From an uncultured Dorea sp. (GTDB lineage Bacteria; Bacillota; Clostridia; Lachnospirales; Lachnospiraceae): a stretch of 64,000 nt of DNA. The position numbers and the translations under genes are program-made. Below the pieces are notes generated by a model, which ran no database searches, had not been told where the DNA came from, and saw nothing but the letters and a program-made list of their open reading frames with translations. Where the stretch lies: assembly GCA_910584615.1 (NCBI GenBank), contig CAJUAM010000001.1, positions 1 through 64,000 on the forward strand, read 5' to 3'. This document shows, piece by piece, positions 8,722 to 16,874 of this stretch (positions are counted from its first letter, which is position 1; each line of letters begins with the position of its first letter).

Positions 8722-9506
8722 AAACAGCTTTAACGATTGCCGGAAGCGATTGTAGCGGAGGCGCGGGAATACAGGCGGATATAAAAACGATGCTATGCAA
8801 CGGTGTATATGCCATGAGTGCTGTAACGGCTTTGACAGCCCAGAACACGGTTGGAGTGACAGGTATCATGGATGTGACGCCAGAGTTTTTAGGTGAACAG
8901 CTTGATAATATATTTACAGATATATATCCGGATGCGGTGAAGATAGGTATGGTGTCCGCAGGCGTTCTGATTAAAGAAATTGCCGGCAAGCTTAAGAAGT
9001 ATGGAGCAGGAAATATCGTTGTAGATCCCGTGATGGTGTCAACCAGTGGTTCCAGGTTGATAAACGAAGAGGCAGTAGATACATTAAAAGAATATCTTTT
9101 GCCGCTTGCGGATATTTTAACCCCTAATATTCCGGAAGCGGAAGTTCTTTCGGGAATGAAAGTGAGGACAGAAAAAGATATGATTCTGGCGGCGGAGAAA
9201 ATCAGCAAAAAATATCATTGCTCTGTACTCTTGAAAGGAGGTCATCAGCTTAATACTGCCAATGATCTCTTATATCGGAACGGTTCTTATAAATGGTTTT
9301 TTGGAAAACGGATTGACAATCCTAATACACATGGAACAGGCTGTACGCTTTCCAGCGCTATCGCATCAAATCTGGCAAAAGGATATGAGATGGATGAGTC
9401 AGTGGAACGCGCGAAAGATTATATATCAGGAGCGCTCCTTGCAATGCTCGATCTTGGAAAAGGGAGCGGACCATTACATCACGGTTTTCGCTTGATAACA
9501 GACTAA
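8718..9506 (+). CDS. thiD: Hydroxymethylpyrimidine (phosphate) kinase ThiD
   Basis: A 262-residue ribokinase-family enzyme that phosphorylates HMP and then HMP phosphate to the pyrophosphate used by ThiE. The signature GSDCSGGAGIQADIKT, VDPVMVSTSG and the anion hole GTGCTLSSAIA are all seen. Its ATG overlaps the stop of the HAD gene by four bases, so translation is coupled. It is the last gene of the riboswitch operon. Confidence 0.96.
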   Translation: MKTALTIAGSDCSGGAGIQADIKTMLCNGVYAMSAVTALTAQNTVGVTGIMDVTPEFLGEQLDNIFTDIYPDAVKIGMVSAGVLIKEIAGKLKKYGAGNIVVDPVMVSTSGSRLINEEAVDTLKEYLLPLADILTPNIPEAEVLSGMKVRTEKDMILAAEKISKKYHCSVLLKGGHQLNTANDLLYRNGSYKWFFGKRIDNPNTHGTGCTLSSAIASNLAKGYEMDESVERAKDYISGALLAMLDLGKGSGPLHHGFRLITD

Positions 9507-9576
9507 TGCAAACAAAGTGATAAGATGATGAAATAAATCGGAACATGTACAAAAACAGTTGGTGGGTTTACAGATT

Positions 9577-9897
9577 ATGGGAGAAAAAACAACATTTGAA
9601 ATTATTTACGATATCATTTATCAGATTCCGGAAGGAAAGGTGGCTACCTATGGCCAGATAGCCGCGCTTGCCGGAAATAAACGGTGGGCGAGGGTTGTCG
9701 GATATGCTCTCCATGCGGTTCCTCATGGAAGTGACATTCCCTGGCATCGTGTAGTGAAAAAGAATGGAGAAGTATTTGGCGGCGCGGAAAGTTCTGGCGG
9801 CATGTACCAGACAGAGCTGCTTGCCGGCGAAGGAGTCAGATTTATAGACGGGTATGTGGATATGGAGCACTATCAGTGGAAGAAGGTTTTATTTTGA
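9577..9897 (+). CDS. Alkyltransferase-like (ATL) DNA-lesion-binding protein
   Basis: A 106-residue protein corresponding to the DNA-binding domain of O6-alkylguanine transferases (TYGQIAALAG, RVVGYALHAVP). The acceptor motif PCHR reads PWHR here, so the alkyl-accepting Cys is replaced by Trp. ATL proteins of this kind bind O6-alkylguanine and flag it for nucleotide excision repair without removing the alkyl group (family knowledge). I use the ATG at 9577; an in-frame TTG six codons upstream has no ribosome site. It is 70 bp after the thi operon and may be separately expressed. Confidence 0.9.
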   Translation: MGEKTTFEIIYDIIYQIPEGKVATYGQIAALAGNKRWARVVGYALHAVPHGSDIPWHRVVKKNGEVFGGAESSGGMYQTELLAGEGVRFIDGYVDMEHYQWKKVLF

Positions 9898-10024
9898 TCA
9901 TCCTGCCAGCTTGAAAATTATAAGAATTTTAATCAATTCCCCATTTTTGCAGGGCTTTGTGTTATAATTCATTTTATGATAATATTTTTATAACAACATT
10001 TTAATTGGTGATTGGGGATGACTT

Positions 10025-10345
10025 ATGCAGTTTAGAGATAAAAGCGAAGTTACCGTATGGCTGAAAAAAGAACTGACCATAGACCGAATGTGGGAAGTTA
10101 TGGAGCTTTATGAGGATTTTCCATTCTATACGATGCGGAATCTGGAATTTACTTACATGATCAAAGGAAATGAGATGTTTGTAAATCGTAAGGAAAAGAG
10201 TATTACAAAAGCAACCGTCGGGATGGCGCTTAACAGAGCTCTGGAACTTGGCGGTATCGTAACCGGCCCAAAGAAGCTTGGAACTTTTGGGGCGAGTTAT
10301 CTGTATCCGATTTTTTTATATTTTGAAATCATACGGCGGGAATAA
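10025..10345 (+). CDS. Small conserved-looking protein of unknown function
   Basis: A 106-residue soluble protein that I do not recognise. It has an acidic N-terminal half (WEVMELYEDFPFYTMRNLEF) and a C-terminal part rich in Gly and aromatics (GPKKLGTFGASYLYPIFLYF). There is no signal peptide, membrane segment or metal motif. GGTGATTGGGGATG lies upstream. It sits between the ATL gene and the DtxR-like repressor, converging on the latter. Confidence 0.65.
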   Translation: MQFRDKSEVTVWLKKELTIDRMWEVMELYEDFPFYTMRNLEFTYMIKGNEMFVNRKEKSITKATVGMALNRALELGGIVTGPKKLGTFGASYLYPIFLYFEIIRRE

Positions 10346-10365
10346 AAGAGGGATGTCAGCGAAAG

Positions 10366-10731
10366 TTACGATTTGACATGCCTCTTAATTGCGTCAAAAC
10401 TCTCCTCGCTGATCACATGCTCAATCCTGCAGGCATCTTTTGCGGCGGTCTCAGGTGATACACCTAAAAAGGTAAGCCATGAGGTCAGAAGCTGGTGACG
10501 TTCATAGATCATCTCTGCAATCTCTCGTCCGGATTCAGTCAGGTAGATGAATCCGGCTTCGGTTACTGTGATATGTTTTTTTGCTTTCAGATTTTTCATG
10601 GCAACACTGACACTTGATTTCTTAAAGCCCAGTTCGTTGGCGATATCCACAGACCTTACAACAGGAAGTTTTTTACTCAAGATGAGAATAGTTTCAAGAT
10701 AATTTTCGGCGGATTCATTTAGTGCGCGCAT
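10366..10731 (-). CDS. DtxR/MntR-family metal-dependent repressor
   Basis: A 121-residue repressor with the N-terminal winged helix (SVDIANELGFKKSSVSVAMKNL) and the dimerisation/metal-binding helices (ERHQLLTSWLTFLGVS, CRIEHVISEE) carrying the usual His and Glu ligands. It ends there and lacks the SH3-like third domain, so it is shorter than DtxR and nearer MntR. AAGGAG precedes the start. It is divergent from the feo operon, whose promoter carries a TTAGT/ACTAA box. The likely role is Fe(II)-dependent repression of feo; Mn(II) is the alternative. Confidence 0.9.
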   Translation of the reverse strand: MRALNESAENYLETILILSKKLPVVRSVDIANELGFKKSSVSVAMKNLKAKKHITVTEAGFIYLTESGREIAEMIYERHQLLTSWLTFLGVSPETAAKDACRIEHVISEESFDAIKRHVKS

Positions 10732-10829
10732 CTTTACAACTCCTTATATATGATTTTTTGATAATGCTTTATTAGTATATCACAATCCTGTAGGAAACTC
10801 AAAAATATCAAAATAATAAAAAGTGGTTG

Positions 10830-10860
10830 TTGACAGCTAATAAATATTAGTGTATACTAA
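10830..10860 (+). promoter_or_regulatory. feo promoter with overlapping candidate DtxR-type operator
   Basis: A consensus promoter, TTGACA (10830-10835), 17 bp, TATACT (10853-10858), precedes feoA. The -10 is embedded in an inverted repeat TTAGT-GTAT-ACTAA (10847-10860), and a second one, CTAAT-AAAT-ATTAG, ends at 10850. Occupancy would block the -10. The box recurs before feoB. Confidence 0.75.
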
Positions 10861-10953
10861 CTATGAAAATGAAAATAATTATCAAAATCAAAGCGGCAAT
10901 GTAAAGATATATTTATACATCAGGTGGCCGCAGATAAAAAGGGGGATGACATT

Positions 10954-11163
10954 ATGCCGTTGTCGATGGTGAATACCGGCGAACCGATGCAGATAAAAAG
11001 AATTGGAGGAAGAGAAGAGGTAAAGAAGTTTTTGGAGAATCTTGGATTTGTTGCGGGCGGAATTGTGACTGTGGTATCTGATACCGGCGGCAGCGTAATT
11101 GTAAATGTAAAGGATTCCCGTGTGGCCATAGGGAGAGATATGGCAAATAAAATCATAGTGTAG
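10954..11163 (+). CDS. feoA: FeoA-family protein (first copy)
   Basis: A 69-residue SH3-like FeoA protein, an accessory of the FeoB ferrous iron transporter. It shows the pattern of short beta strands with conserved Gly (LENLGFVAGGIVTVVSDTGG) and ends in RDMANKIIV. I place the start at 10954 after a GGGGGA site; a frame ten codons longer has a poorer context. It is the first gene of the operon, directly behind the promoter/operator. Confidence 0.9.
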   Translation: MPLSMVNTGEPMQIKRIGGREEVKKFLENLGFVAGGIVTVVSDTGGSVIVNVKDSRVAIGRDMANKIIV

Positions 11164-11203
11164 GCAATATATTACAGTTATTAAAAGAAAGAAGGGATAA
11201 AAG

Positions 11204-11425
11204 ATGATGACATTAAAAGATGTGTGCTGTAAAAAGACCGTAAAGGTGGTAAGACTTTCTGGAGAAGGTCCGGTGAAAAGAAGGATCATGGATATGGGAA
11301 TCACGAAAGGTGTGGATGTATTTGTGCGGAAGGTGGCTCCCTTTGGAGATCCGGTGGAAGTGACAGTGAGAGGGTACGAACTTTCCCTGCGGAAAGCGGA
11401 CGCAGAGATGATACTTGTCGAGTGA
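11204..11425 (+). CDS. feoA: FeoA-family protein (second copy)
   Basis: A 73-residue SH3-like FeoA protein with VKRRIMDMGITKGVDVFVRK and PFGDPVEVTVRGYELSLR. It is more typical of the family than the first copy. Two FeoA proteins upstream of one FeoB is a common clostridial layout. An AAAGAAAGAAGGGA stretch precedes the ATG. A second TTAGT box lies between it and feoB. Confidence 0.93.
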   Translation: MMTLKDVCCKKTVKVVRLSGEGPVKRRIMDMGITKGVDVFVRKVAPFGDPVEVTVRGYELSLRKADAEMILVE

Positions 11426-11491
11426 TAAGAAGCCAGGATCAAAATATCCGGTAACATTGGCGTGAGTATGACAATTTTTTTTGCGCATAAG

Positions 11492-11505
11492 TTAGTTTTA
11501 ACTAA
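11492..11505 (+). promoter_or_regulatory. Candidate second DtxR-type operator before feoB
   Basis: The inverted repeat TTAGTTTTAACTAA has 6-bp arms (TTAGTT/AACTAA). It matches the outer TTAGT...ACTAA of the box over the main feo promoter and lies 50 bp before feoB, so feoB may have its own iron-regulated start. Confidence 0.55.
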
Positions 11506-11554
11506 TATAAGAAAGTAATAACTAATCTGTGAAAAATTTAAAAGGAGAAATGAT

Positions 11555-13708
11555 ATGTCGGTAAAAATAGCACTTGCAGGAAATCCTAACAGCGGTAAGA
11601 CAACATTATTCAATGCATTGACAGGGTCGAACCAGTTTGTAGGCAACTGGCCGGGAGTAACGGTGGAGAAAAAAGAGGGAAGGTTAAAGGGGCATAAAGA
11701 TGTAATTATTATAGATCTGCCGGGAATCTATTCTTTATCTCCATATACGCTGGAAGAAGTAGTGGCGAGAAACTATCTTATCAATGACAGACCAGATGCC
11801 ATCATAAATATTGTGGATGGAACGAATATCGAGAGAAACCTGTATCTGTCCACCCAGATCCTGGAACTTGGTATTCCGGTGATCATGGCAGTGAACATGA
11901 TGGATATCGTAAAAAAGAATGGAGATGAGATTCGGATTGCCAGGCTTGGCGAAAAGCTTGGATGCGAGGTGGTGGAAATTTCCGCGCTCAAGGGGACGGG
12001 CATTACAGAAGCAGTAAAAAAAGCAGTTGCCATTGCGCAGACAAAAACTGTATCAGAGATAAAGCATGAGTTTTGTAAAGAAGCAGAAGAGATCATTCAA
12101 AGAGTGGAAGATAAGCTTAGTGGAATCGTGACTGACGGACAGAAAAGGTTTTTCGCGGTTAAGCTTCTGGAGAAAGATGAAAAGATTCAGACACAGATAT
12201 CATCCATGCCGGATATAGCTGAAGACATTAAGGAACTGGAAGAAAAATTTGAGGATGATACAGAGAGCATCATTACAAATGAAAGATATTGTTACATTTC
12301 TTCTATTATCGGAGATTGCGTAAAGAAGAACAGAGCAGGAAAGCTTACTCTGTCTGATAAAATAGACCGTGTTGTGACAAACAGATGGCTGGCACTGCCG
12401 ATATTTGCAATTGTTATGTGGGTGGTGTATTATGTATCTGTAACGACGGTCGGAACGTTTGCGACAGACTGGACGAATGATGTGCTGTTTGGCGACATCA
12501 TCCCTCCGGCAATTGAGAATATTCTTGTGAGCGTGAATTGTGCCGGATGGCTTGAGGGATTGATACTTGACGGTATTGTAGCTGGTGTAGGAGCTGTCCT
12601 TGGCTTTGTTCCCCAGATGTTTGTTTTGTTTATCTTTCTTGCGTTTTTAGAAAGCTGCGGATATATGGCGCGTGTGGCATTCATCATGGACAGGATCTTT
12701 AGAAAATTCGGTTTGTCCGGCAAATCCTTTATCCCGATGCTCATCGGTACAGGATGCAGTGTTCCGGGCGTTATGGCATCAAGAACAATTGAAAATGACA
12801 GAGATCGTAAGATGACGGTTATGACCACTACATTTATCCCTTGCGGGGCAAAACTTCCGATCATTGCGCTGATTGCGGGAGCATTGTTTGACGAAGCGTC
12901 ATGGGTGGCGCCGAGCGCGTATTTTGTCGGTATCGCGGCAGTTATCTGCTCTGGTATCATCTTAAAGAAGACGAAGATGTTTGCAGGAGATCCGGCTCCT
13001 TTTGTTATGGAACTTCCGGCATATCATATGCCGACGGCTGGGAATATCTTTCGCAGTATGTGGGAGAGGGGCTGGTCCTTTATTAAAAAAGCCGGTACGG
13101 TCATTCTCCTGTCGACGATCCTTTTATGGTTTTTAATGAGTTTTGGATGGGCAGACGGCTCTTTTGGAATGTTAGAGGCAGATCAGCTTGACAGCAGTAT
13201 TCTGGCGGTTATCGGAAACTTTATAGCGCCGCTCTTTAAGCCTCTCGGATGGGGAGACTGGAAGATGGCGGTAGCAGCAGTGACGGGACTGATCGCAAAG
13301 GAAAATGTCGTAGGAACTTTTGGCATACTGTTTGGATTTGCAGAGGTGGCAGAGGACGGGACAGAAATCTGGGGACAGCTGGCAGGCAGCATGACAGCAG
13401 TAGCAGCATATTCTTTCCTTGTATTTAATCTTCTGTGTGCGCCTTGCTTTGCGGCAATGGGGGCAATTAAAAGAGAAATGAACAACCCCAAATGGTTCTG
13501 GTTCGCGATCGGATACCAGACTGGTCTTGCGTATGCGGTATCGTTATGTGTCTATCAGATTGGAAATATAATATCGGGCGGTGGTTTTGGACTTGGAACT
13601 ATCGTGGCAGTTATTCTTATGATTGGATTTGGCTATCTGATGGTACGTCCGTATAAGGAAAGCAGGACATTGAATGCAGGGCAAAAAGCGATGGTGCCGG
13701 CAAGGTAA
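11555..13708 (+). CDS. feoB: Ferrous iron transporter FeoB
   Basis: A 717-residue inner-membrane Fe(II) transporter. The N-terminal G domain shows G1 GNPNSGKTT (residues 9-17), G3 DLPGIYSL and G4 VNMMD, followed by the helical GDI-like region. The C-terminal two thirds carry the Gate motifs and about eight or more membrane segments, including the conserved GTGCSVPGVMASRTI and FIPCGAKLPI. AAAGGAGAAATGAT leads to the ATG. It is followed by a small Cys-rich membrane protein usual in this operon. Confidence 0.97.
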   Translation: MSVKIALAGNPNSGKTTLFNALTGSNQFVGNWPGVTVEKKEGRLKGHKDVIIIDLPGIYSLSPYTLEEVVARNYLINDRPDAIINIVDGTNIERNLYLSTQILELGIPVIMAVNMMDIVKKNGDEIRIARLGEKLGCEVVEISALKGTGITEAVKKAVAIAQTKTVSEIKHEFCKEAEEIIQRVEDKLSGIVTDGQKRFFAVKLLEKDEKIQTQISSMPDIAEDIKELEEKFEDDTESIITNERYCYISSIIGDCVKKNRAGKLTLSDKIDRVVTNRWLALPIFAIVMWVVYYVSVTTVGTFATDWTNDVLFGDIIPPAIENILVSVNCAGWLEGLILDGIVAGVGAVLGFVPQMFVLFIFLAFLESCGYMARVAFIMDRIFRKFGLSGKSFIPMLIGTGCSVPGVMASRTIENDRDRKMTVMTTTFIPCGAKLPIIALIAGALFDEASWVAPSAYFVGIAAVICSGIILKKTKMFAGDPAPFVMELPAYHMPTAGNIFRSMWERGWSFIKKAGTVILLSTILLWFLMSFGWADGSFGMLEADQLDSSILAVIGNFIAPLFKPLGWGDWKMAVAAVTGLIAKENVVGTFGILFGFAEVAEDGTEIWGQLAGSMTAVAAYSFLVFNLLCAPCFAAMGAIKREMNNPKWFWFAIGYQTGLAYAVSLCVYQIGNIISGGGFGLGTIVAVILMIGFGYLMVRPYKESRTLNAGQKAMVPAR

Positions 13709-13770
13709 ATAATAAAGAAAATGTAAGAAGTGAAGAAGAAATAATGAAAAATGGGCGGAGGTTTATCAGT

Positions 13771-13908
13771 ATGGGAACTTTTGTGGTAGGCGCAGTTTTG
13801 TGTATGCTTATCGGACTTGCGGTAAGAAGCATGGTCAGGGATAAAAAGAATGGAAAATCTATACAATGCGGCGGTGATTGTAAGCATTGCGGCGGGCATT
13901 GCCACTGA
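13771..13908 (+). CDS. FeoB-associated Cys-rich membrane protein
   Basis: A 45-residue protein: one N-terminal membrane helix (GTFVVGAVLCMLIGLAVRS), a short basic linker, then a Cys/His-rich tail (CGGDCKHCGGHCH) able to bind metal or form an iron-sulfur or thiol site. Small proteins of this build follow feoB in many Firmicutes. I chose the ATG ten bases after GGAGG; an in-frame ATG nine codons upstream has a weaker site. A terminator follows. Confidence 0.85.
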   Translation: MGTFVVGAVLCMLIGLAVRSMVRDKKNGKSIQCGGDCKHCGGHCH

Positions 13909-13953
13909 CAGTATTATGTCTGAGCGGTAAATCAATACCAGAATATCATATAA

Positions 13954-13993
13954 AAAACTATGTGTTTCGCGAAGCGGAGTACATAGTTTTTTC
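13954..13993 (+). terminator. Terminator of the feo operon
   Basis: The stem AAACTATGT/ACATAGTTT, with a second inner stem TTCGC/GCGGA, is followed by TTTTTT. Confidence 0.85.
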
Positions 13994-14049
13994 ATATGTA
14001 ATAAATCACCTGGACTGTGTGTCTAATAAATGAAAGGGGGGATTTAAAA

Positions 14050-14571
14050 ATGCCGGCGAATAAAAATCTGGAACGGTTGATTGATGTATATGGTGATTCT
14101 CTTTTAAGAATGTGTTTTCTGTATTTAAAGGATTATCACCTTGCGGAGGATGCCGTTCAGGAAACTTTTATAAAAGTAATAAAAGCCTATGATACCTTTG
14201 AACATAAGTCAAGTGAGAAGACATGGATAACGCGTATTGCCATCAATACCTGCAAAAATATTATGAGGAATCATTGGTTTCAGACAATTAAAAACAATAT
14301 GGACACGAATATTCCGGAAATCTGCGGCAATCCAATTGATGATTTTTGTGAAAAAGCCAGTGTGACTGGGGCAATTCTCAAGTTAAAAGCTGACGACAGA
14401 CAAGCGGTAGTTCTTTATTACTATCAGGAGATGTCAGTAAAGGAAATTGCTAAGATCACCGGAAAGACCCAGAGTGCGGTCATGCAGCGTCTGAACCGGG
14501 CGCGAAAAAGATTAAAAAAGATATTAATGGAGGATGGATATGATGAAAACAGACTGGAAACAGGAGATTGA
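14050..14571 (+). CDS. ECF-type RNA polymerase sigma factor
   Basis: A 173-residue sigma-70-family factor with only regions 2 and 4. Region 2 contains RMCFLYLKDYHLAEDAVQETFIKV in two halves; region 4 contains VVLYYYQEMSVKEIAKITGK with a helix-turn-helix. The start follows AAAGGGGGGAT; a longer GTG frame overlaps that site. It overlaps the next gene, which encodes a membrane protein that is probably its anti-sigma factor. The target regulon cannot be told from this window. Confidence 0.93.
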   Translation: MPANKNLERLIDVYGDSLLRMCFLYLKDYHLAEDAVQETFIKVIKAYDTFEHKSSEKTWITRIAINTCKNIMRNHWFQTIKNNMDTNIPEICGNPIDDFCEKASVTGAILKLKADDRQAVVLYYYQEMSVKEIAKITGKTQSAVMQRLNRARKRLKKILMEDGYDENRLETGD

Positions 14572-15340
14572 TAATGAGCTGTCTGAGATAACGATCAGCA
14601 GGGAACTCAGAAATAAAATTTGTGAAGGCATAGTAGAAAGACCGGAAAAAGGAGGTTTGAAAAAGATGATAAGAGCGGCCGCTGCTTGGGCAGTCATCTG
14701 TGTGACCACAACAACTGCATTTGCCGGTTACAATCTCTGTCAGCGTCTGCTGGTGAATCAGGAAGCTTTGCCGGAATTAGACAGTATGAGAGTTGTGGAT
14801 ATGATTCCTCTTAATGCAGAGCCGGATGAAAGTGGATGGATAGAAAAAGATTACACCAGCTATAAAGAACTTAAGAATGAGTTGGGAGTTCATCTTCTGG
14901 ACACCAAAATGGCCGGCGCCCAGCCGTATATGCAGTGCCGTATTATAACGGATAATAAAGATAATGCGATGATCACAGTGGACAATTATATTCTGGGGGA
15001 TACAAAAGACTATGAATACAGTGAAGAGGAAAAATGCTATTTTTATAAGTCAGGTAAAGAATACCGTTCGCCGGTTTCTCTGTCAGTTTCCATGATCTTG
15101 AGTGAAGAACAACTGGAACGGGGGTGGGATACGGAATATATGGGATATTATCAGTTTGCGAAAGAGTATACTTCGAAGCAGGGGTATAAGGTGAATGTGC
15201 TGGAGGATACGGTGGAAGACCAGCCGGAGGATTATGTATCCGAAAAGGCAGCAGTATTTGTTGCGGACGGTATCGAATATACCGTGAAGGGACGTACCTC
15301 ATTAGAGAATATTAAAATGATCGTCGATTCTATGGAATAA
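14540..15340 (+). CDS. Probable anti-sigma factor, single-pass membrane protein
   Basis: A 266-residue protein with a cytoplasmic N-terminus of about 35 residues, one membrane segment near residues 40-60 (AAAWAVICVTTTTAFAGYNL) and a large extracytoplasmic domain of about 200 residues that I cannot assign. It overlaps the sigma gene by 32 bases, with GGAGG six bases before the chosen ATG. This arrangement is typical of an ECF sigma/anti-sigma pair. The outer domain would sense envelope state (inference). Confidence 0.75.
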   Translation: MMKTDWKQEIDNELSEITISRELRNKICEGIVERPEKGGLKKMIRAAAAWAVICVTTTTAFAGYNLCQRLLVNQEALPELDSMRVVDMIPLNAEPDESGWIEKDYTSYKELKNELGVHLLDTKMAGAQPYMQCRIITDNKDNAMITVDNYILGDTKDYEYSEEEKCYFYKSGKEYRSPVSLSVSMILSEEQLERGWDTEYMGYYQFAKEYTSKQGYKVNVLEDTVEDQPEDYVSEKAAVFVADGIEYTVKGRTSLENIKMIVDSME

Positions 15341-15347
15341 GTTTAAA

Positions 15348-15378
15348 ACAGTGCCTGTCAGGTTTTGGCAGGCACTGC
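15348..15378 (-). terminator. Weak terminator hairpin, best read on the minus strand
   Basis: The stem CAGTGCCTG/CAGGCACTG closes a loop of 10-12 bases. On the minus strand it is followed by TTTTAAAC and would end the LUD gene. On the plus strand there is no T-tract after it. Confidence 0.5.
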
Positions 15379-15419
15379 TGATAGACCGTATAATATCTGT
15401 CCGTGAATCTTTGGTATGC

Positions 15420-16055
15420 TTAATAGCCAAGATTTTCTGCTACCATAAAGACTTTGATCCTTCCGGGCAGCAGGCTGCGCCTTGTCACAACTAAGTGGCT
15501 GCAGATACAATCGGGCGCGAAGCAGTCAGTACACAGTCCGGTCTCATGGCAGGGAGTTTTCCGGTTCAGCCGCTGCACATTTGCAGGAGAGGCCAGGTTA
15601 CGTATGCGTTCGATCCCTGCTTCAACGGTTTTTGTGAATTTATTCATGCCGACGATGACGTAGACTTCCTTTGGACCATGCATCAGGCAGGCGAGTCGGT
15701 TCCCGGAACCATCAATGTTTAAGAGGATTCCGTCATATGTAATGGCATTGCTGCTCATAAAATAGGCATCTGCCATAACAGTGCGGCTGTAAAGCGTGCG
15801 CTTTTCTTCATCGGTAACAGCAAGGGTCCGGTCGATCAGCTGATAATTTCCCGTCTGAAGAGCTGTTAATACGCCGCTTTCTGTGAAACTTTGCGAGCCG
15901 CCCCAGGCGATGGATCCATTCTCAGGCAGCATAGATATGATTTTTTTGGTCATTTTTTCACAGCTTTCGAAATAGTACCCTTCCATATTTCTTTTTTTCA
16001 GCGCTGCAATGACAGACGGCGCTGCAGCAGAAAAAGCTTTTTGCAGATTGTTCAT
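15420..16055 (-). CDS. LUD-domain protein (lactate-utilisation LutC/YkgG-like)
   Basis: A 211-residue LUD-domain protein: GSIAWGGSQSFTESGVL, SSNAITYDGILLNIDGSGNR and VYVIVGMNKF are family hallmarks. The C-terminal region has several Cys (CHETGLCTDCFAPDCICS), suggesting a metal or iron-sulfur site. Here it is a single gene without lutA/lutB neighbours, so a role in lactate oxidation is not supported by context. GAGGTGAT precedes the ATG; the GTG three codons upstream overlaps that site. Confidence 0.87.
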   Translation of the reverse strand: MNNLQKAFSAAAPSVIAALKKRNMEGYYFESCEKMTKKIISMLPENGSIAWGGSQSFTESGVLTALQTGNYQLIDRTLAVTDEEKRTLYSRTVMADAYFMSSNAITYDGILLNIDGSGNRLACLMHGPKEVYVIVGMNKFTKTVEAGIERIRNLASPANVQRLNRKTPCHETGLCTDCFAPDCICSHLVVTRRSLLPGRIKVFMVAENLGY

Positions 16056-16158
16056 ATAGATCACCTCGTTTTATTTTACATATGGGAAGTATAGCACTCC
16101 TGACTGGATGGAGCAAGATAATTATATGAGTATATGTAAGACTGTATGAGGTATGCAA

Positions 16159-16187
16159 TTGAAAAAGCATGTCAGAGAGGATATAAT
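16159..16187 (+). promoter_or_regulatory. Promoter of the DUF3841 gene
   Basis: TTGAAA, 17 bp, TATAAT. The predicted leader is about 75 bases. Confidence 0.7.
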
Positions 16188-16269
16188 AATAGAAGAAAAA
16201 TCTGCGAACGTGCTGATGGCAGCGTCACATGGTTTAAAGAATGGAGATAAGGGATGGAGGCTTTAGGAA

Positions 16270-16857
16270 ATGTCTGAGAAAATGGTAAGCCTGTTTACAA
16301 GGCAGAATGAAAAAACATTGTATCAGCTTGAGCGTGATGGCAGAGTCATTAACGTAAGGAGGTATGTGGAACTGCATTTTGGGGATATCGCGCCTCTTTT
16401 TTTGGACAGTTACGATTGGTTTACAAAGATGGCGGCAAAAAAAGTACCGAAACCGGAGGATGTCAATGCGCCTGTCTGGTGCGCGATCCGGAGGGAGGAC
16501 TGCCTGCCCCCTATCGAGGGAACGGTTGTATACGAACTTTTGGTGCCGGAAAAGGAAGTGATCTATTTCAGCGACCTTAAGTGGGATTATGTGCTCAACC
16601 GCATTTATCTGCCGAAGGATGATGCAGATGCAGCCCGTTATAAGCAGCACTTAAAAGATATTGGCGTGACCAATGGATTCGAGTTTTTTGAAGGTCGGTA
16701 TAAAGGATTTTATCCGGATGAAGTTCAAAAGATCAAAGAAAGCTGGAAACGGGTGTTTGAGATTGAGAGTCTCTCGGAATCAGGAATATGCGGCAATATC
16801 TGGGAGATCCGAAAGGAGAATGTAATACGTATCGTAAGGCCGGGAGAGACTGTCTGA
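16270..16857 (+). CDS. DUF3841-family protein
   Basis: A 195-residue soluble protein matching the DUF3841 pattern: an N-terminal VSLFTRQNEKTLYQLERDG, a central PVWCAIRREDCLPP and a later hydrophobic-acidic stretch VPEKEVIYFSDLKWDYVLN. No enzymatic function is known for the family. A GGAGG lies ten bases before the ATG. It is monocistronic by position, converging on an acyltransferase gene. Confidence 0.8.
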   Translation: MSEKMVSLFTRQNEKTLYQLERDGRVINVRRYVELHFGDIAPLFLDSYDWFTKMAAKKVPKPEDVNAPVWCAIRREDCLPPIEGTVVYELLVPEKEVIYFSDLKWDYVLNRIYLPKDDADAARYKQHLKDIGVTNGFEFFEGRYKGFYPDEVQKIKESWKRVFEIESLSESGICGNIWEIRKENVIRIVRPGETV

Positions 16858-16874
16858 TATATTTAGGCAATATA

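Noticed and set aside
9948..9968. Promoter for the 106-residue unknown gene from TTGCAG and TATAAT
   Set aside because: The boxes are only nine bases apart, too close for a sigma-A promoter; the TATAAT may be real but has no proper -35.
15348..15378. Plus-strand terminator for the anti-sigma gene
   Set aside because: The hairpin is followed by CTGATAG, with no T-tract on this strand; kept only as a minus-strand terminator.
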